A stretch of DNA of 64,000 bases from Saururus chinensis (lineage: Eukaryota > Streptophyta > Magnoliopsida > Piperales > Saururaceae). The notes below the pieces were generated by a model. It searched no databases. It had not been told where the DNA came from and worked only from the letters and a program-made list of their open reading frames with translations. Numbering within the stretch: the first letter of the stretch is position 1; each line of letters begins with the position of its first letter. Where the stretch lies: NCBI GenBank assembly GCA_035235625.1, contig CP141143.1:39045178-39109177 (forward strand), read 5' to 3'. The position numbers were made by a program, and so were the translations under genes. Positions 59,746-64,000 of this stretch are shown in pieces.

Positions 59746-60438
59746 ATCAAACTGTCACGCCTCCACACATGCCAACCCTGACCCAAACCTGGTCCAAGAA
59801 GTACGCGACATTTACGTGACAAGGTTAAGTTGAAATGCGGAAGACTTAACCCATCCTTGGGCAAACACACAATGGAGTAAGCACATGAGCACTTTGTACA
59901 AAAGCAAATAGAGAAAAATGTAGGACACTTAATTAATGTCTTAGTCCACACATACCCACATCATCTAGTTCACATAAAAACAAGCTAACAAGGGCTAAAC
60001 AAGTCTAAGACAACCATGGTTAAATATAGTGTGAAGTAATTCAAATGTATAAATTCAATTTGTTATAAACAGGTCTAACATAACAAGTAACCATAGCCCC
60101 TCATAGTGAATGTCGCCATCCTTGTGCTCAACATAGAGCCCATCCGAAACACCTGTATAGCACAACATGCAGCCCCAAAACAAAACCACAAACCAAAAAG
60201 GGGTGACTTTAGCTCAGTAAGATTTTTTTAATACAGAAAGTAAACTCATATTGATATCACATGCCTTATCAACATAACATTCGTCACATATTCATTCACC
60301 ACACCTATTCATCATGGGACAAATCACATATATCCATGCCACTTGTGCATCATATTATAATCCGCATTCCATAAACATGTACTCATGCCACCTGTTCATC
60401 ATGTAAAACACATTCCTTATACACCTAATCATGCCGCT

Positions 60439-62453
60439 TGCATTGTAACACATGTGTTCAGATTATGCCTAAATCGAGGGGTTAGGGGTAATTATGTAAT
60501 TTTTAGTTAATTTTGAGGGGGTTTCAAGGGATGGAATCCCCGTATCTGGTTAGATCTCAATGTAACGAGTGTAACGAACTGAAAAACATGCAAAATGGAG
60601 GTCACAAATGAAAGTTATGACCTTGGGAAGTGTGTAACATGGACGGGAGCCACTTGAAAAGTGTGTAGTCTAGTTTCTAAGGTTCGTTGATACGAGTGTA
60701 TTGGCACCAAGAACGCACAATTCTGAATTCGGGGTAGGAAGATAGTGTTTTTATGTTTTGAAAAAAAAAAAATATTAAACTGTTGCCACACACGGCAGCA
60801 TGCGAGCCCCATGCGCACCATGTGGCAATGCGTCAGATAAGATTGACATCCATCAGTCTTATCTGATGCACATCTGACATGTGCGCATCAGCACTGACAT
60901 GCGTTAGATGAGCTGCCACGCATTAGACGTGTGTTAATTACATTTCTCTAATTATGCAGTTAGTCCTTCAGATTCAAAAACGTTCTAAAACTTTTTTTCT
61001 TCGTTTCTCACTCATTTTAAGTTTGATTCAAGTCATTTAAGAGGTGTTCCTAGCTAATTCAAATGTGTTCTACGTAATAGAAGTGTCAATTCCTCGAATT
61101 CATGAATATATAAGGGGGAAACATCCCAAGGCAAGAGGAGGCCTTGCTCATTGCCCACGAGCCCCGAAGAGAGAGAATTGACCCGGAGGAAGAGGAGGCT
61201 CCGTCCTCCATCATCGTGCCACAACAAGGGAAGTGGCCCTAAGTAGGGGAGGTTTTATCCTCCACCGAAGGGTTACGCAATGAGAGAAATGTCCCTGAGT
61301 TAAGGGGGGGTTCTGTTCGTAGCTTACGAGCACAGAAAGAGAAAAACGTCTTCGGGTAAGGGGAAGGTCCGTCTTATGCCTATAGGCGCGTTGAGAGAAA
61401 AGTGTCACTGGGTAGGGGAGATTCTGTCTACTGCCTATGGGCATGAGAAGTGTAAAGTGTTTTGGGTTAAGGGGAGATTATGTCTGTCGCCTTCGGGGCA
61501 CAATGAGTGAAACGCCTTGACTGAAAGGGAGTGTTTGTCTGCCGCTTTCAAACGTAATGGGTAAAACGTTCTAGAGCAAGAGGAGATTTTGCCCGCTGTC
61601 TCCAGATTTGAAAGGGAGGACACCCTAAAGAAATAAGCAACTCCAAACACTACGACTTCCAAAACTACAAGGGAGTAAGCTTTTCTGACTTTTTGATTTA
61701 ATATGATTTATATGCATGCACATCTTACTTAGTATTATTAATATACTAATTAAGATATATAATTTGCTATGATTTGATGGATCATGATATGTTCTGATTT
61801 GATCTTCTTTGATATGTTCAGTTTTTATCCAATCTACTTTCAAATACTCTGTTTTGATTTGATATTCTTCGATATTATCTAATATGACTATTATGGTCAG
61901 ATAAAATCTGATATGGTCTAATGGGATATGATATGATCCAGATTTTCTCTATTGTGTGTTCTGCTCTGCTCTGTGATAGAGTGGGATGTGTGATTCTATT
62001 GATTTATTCGCTTTCATTCAACTTTGATGATTTATGAGATTTCCATCTGACTTCGAATGATTTATTCAAATATAAAGTTATACGTATTTTAACATATATA
62101 ATTTTGTGATGCCTGATGCATGTAATAGCCATTAGGCAAACCTTTGTTTGGAGCCAATTGTATTGGAATAACATCATAGATGATATCCAATGCGTACATA
62201 AGCAACCAATGGTACAATAACGTTGGCCCGATCCAAATTAGTTATAAAATTAGGTTTGCTCTAACCTATGTGCTACGGAGTGCTAAAGCGCTGGAGTGTG
62301 TAGAGGAACGTTATGACTCTTGCACACAGAGTCTGTCACTCCTCGTTGGTATCGTATTTAGTTTTAATTTTAATGAAAATATGAGTTACTCCAATTTTTG
62401 TTTTATAAATCCCAAGTCCAGGTCAGTTTTTCGAGTCGGGGTGTTATATGCAT
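60439..62453. repeat. Target-site duplication around the TGTAACA-type solo LTR
   Basis: TGCAT at 60439-60443 and 62449-62453. Both flanks are Tekay-like LTR sequence (CATGCC..CCTG repeats). Confidence 0.87.
60444..62448 (+). mobile_element. TGTAACA-type solo LTR, copy 2 (2.0 kb)
   Basis: It starts TGTAACACATGTG and ends GGGGTGTTATA, with a TGCAT duplication and no internal region. A self-complementary cluster (TCAGATAAGA..TCTTATCTGA and ATGCGCA variants) at 60780-60940 lies upstream of GAATATATAAGGGGG (about 61103-61117), which supports + orientation. Seven or so ~56-bp units (GGGTAAGGGGAAGGTCCGTC type) follow at 61190-61640, so they would be transcribed. An AT-rich middle (61680-62090) and a conserved block (62100-62350) complete it. 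Confidence 0.85.
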
Positions 62454-64000
62454 ATCATGATGCATAACACATTTTATAAACACATAATCATGCCACCTGC
62501 ATATCATGATGTAACCCATATTCCATAAGCAGATAATCATACCACCTGTGCATCATGGGTTCATCCATAGCTCATAAAAATATATACACATCACGTATAA
62601 TCATAAGAATCTCAATATAACAATCATATCCTACATGAATCAATTCTCAACATTCATATCATGCATAATCATATCTCAATATAAACGTTCACCCTACAAA
62701 ATCAAGTGTATCAATCACACACCATCCTACAAATCCATTCCATAATCACATGTGTAACATAAGCATCATTGTTCCTACCATATACATAAATCAACTGATG
62801 AATGTCTCACAATTGAGAAAATAACCCTGCTTAATCGACAGAAGCATAATCAGACCTGCTCACTCCGGACAATCCCTAATGGGGAAGGTCCGACTTCCAA
62901 AAGGAAACTAGATCAGTTTGGGTAAGTTCCCTAACCCTGGTAAGTTGGTGCACATAAACAAACCAATTTGGATTCTTAAGGTCCAGATAACAAAACAATT
63001 TAACTCATTATAACATTCTACTCTTCTGACTCGGGGAGGAAACCCGTCCTCAAATGAATGTAAAATCCTATCCATTGGACATAAAACCCCATCCTTTTAG
63101 ATGTAAAACCCTTTCTATAAACCTCCGAGAGACTAATCCAACAACCAATGGCATCCAATCAATCAATCACTGCTAATCATGATTAATCACTGCTTATAAA
63201 GCATTTTTATGATGCATGTGCCATGATACATATGTGAGCAAAGTATAACGAATGTAAGCACGATTAAACATACTCAAATAAATCCCTATGAGCATGTAAC
63301 ATGGTCCATTTGTCACAAATAAAATCATGTAGTCATAAGCAAGTATATACATATGATAATGTTCATATTTATGCTAAAACATGTGAAACATGAAACACCT
63401 AAAATCAATGTGACATGTGCAAGCATAAATAAGTTATCATGGTCAAGACCTACTCGACTCATAGAGTAATTATGGAGAAATCATCAAACATGGATTTAAA
63501 ATAAGTAGAATATCATACTAAAACTAAACAAGTATAGTCATATTCATGCTTAAGCTAAATCATAATTCAAAGATGGTTCTCATGCAATCATAGTAACATT
63601 TATAGGTAATCATAAATCATCATAGTTATAAAGAATTAGATTTATGAGAAGTGAGCAAGAAATGGCTGAAAATCCACAAAATAGGCCAAGAACACAAAAC
63701 TACCTTATTTCCATTCGAATGCCTTGTCAGGCCGTTTGAACGGCCAGACCACCCATTCGAATGGTTGACCATTCAAATAGCTATTAGCCTATTCGATAAT
63801 CTAGAATAGTTCACATTTTTGGTTTGTCTTCAACCTTCCGAAATTCAAACCGAAAAAATTCCAAAATTCTATATAAATTTACAAATCACTATATAATATC
63901 ATATAATCAAAATTTAACCCTAAAATATAATAGATCTAATCATTTTCATGCTTAATCATAAGAAAATAACCACAAATTATATGCTTTTAACAAATCACCA

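Larger units (their letters stand above)
53807..59752 (-). mobile_element. Sirevirus-like Ty1/copia internal region, fossil, interrupted
   Basis: Read on minus from 59752: gag (to about 58880), a stretch without recognisable pol, and a possible extra ORF region (about 55210-54310). Next come two polypurine tracts, TCAAAAGGGGGAGAAG (about 54068-54085) and CAAAGGGGGAGATAG (about 53808-53824), and then the LTR. Multiple GGGGGAGA tracts before the 3' LTR and an ORF after pol are Sirevirus traits. A TGTAACA-type LTR is inserted at 56716-58195, and at 59753 the element is cut by the Tekay-like LTR. It is broken in many places and the pol section is largely missing. Confidence 0.72.
59753..64000 (-). 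repeat. Tekay-like LTR, copy 2, interrupted and running off the window
   Basis: On minus its end is GGCGTGACA at 59753, corresponding to GTGTCGGGACA of copy 1. The order of CCTGGTC(C/A)GG-type, ATCATG-rich and TTCGAATGG-motif (63710-63790) blocks mirrors 38940-41297 in reverse. The solo LTR at 60444-62448 interrupts it. It abuts the copia gag at 59752. Whether it is a solo LTR or the 3' LTR of an element lying beyond 64000 cannot be seen. Confidence 0.8.

Overview
The window is plant nuclear DNA, most likely from an angiosperm with a large, repeat-rich genome. The evidence is the set of element types present: chromovirus-type Ty3/gypsy, Athila-like and Sirevirus-like Ty1/copia retroelements, a Mutator-like element carrying a SUMO-protease-like gene, a CACTA-like element and an hAT MITE. 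I see no convincing free-standing host gene, rRNA, tRNA or CRISPR array. Nearly every base that I could assign belongs to transposable elements nested in one another.

Region 1 (714-21622) is one large Mutator-like element (MULE). It has a perfect 9-bp target-site duplication (TGTTACTGG at 705-713 and 21623-21631) and ~138-bp terminal inverted repeats. Inside are two divergently arranged genes: a MURA-type transposase on + (6283-9716, decayed) and, on -, a DUF1985 + Ulp1/C48 cysteine-protease gene (21033 down to 10580, decayed). The flanks carry families of subterminal repeats that share a core and point in opposite directions at the two ends. Two later insertions sit in it: an Athila-like solo LTR (792-2220) that splits the left terminal repeat, and a ~5.3-kb Reina-like chromovirus (13170-18482) that splits the protease gene.

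Region 2 (21632-32600) is a mosaic: unidentified flank, LTR-like sequence ending at 27144, a ~2-kb CACTA-like element (27165-29216), a Sirevirus-like LTR (from 29745) and a DUF4283-like fragment (about 31990-32560).

Region 3 (32890-42436) is a Tekay/Del-like chromovirus pol fossil, interrupted by a compact 3.2-kb non-autonomous LTR element (34255-37470). A 3.2-kb LTR (38073-41297) follows, with a primer-binding-site-like sequence on its far side.

Region 4 (42437-52011) is an Athila-like fossil in reverse orientation (gag and 5' LTR). It is interrupted by a Sirevirus-like solo LTR, an hAT MITE and a second Sirevirus-like solo LTR, which itself contains a 4.2-kb solo LTR-like element.

Region 5 (52500-64000) is a reverse-strand Sirevirus-like copia fossil (3' LTR, polypurine tracts, a possible extra ORF, gag). 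It is cut by a TGTAACA-type LTR (56716-58195) and abuts a second copy of the Tekay-like LTR (59753 to the window end), which contains another TGTAACA-type solo LTR (60444-62448).

Nine insertions have duplicated flanks that I could read directly, giving a relative insertion order. The most interesting signals are the MULE's oriented subterminal repeats, the C-to-T pattern in its transposase stops, and clusters of self-complementary motifs upstream of the TATA-like boxes of unrelated LTR families.
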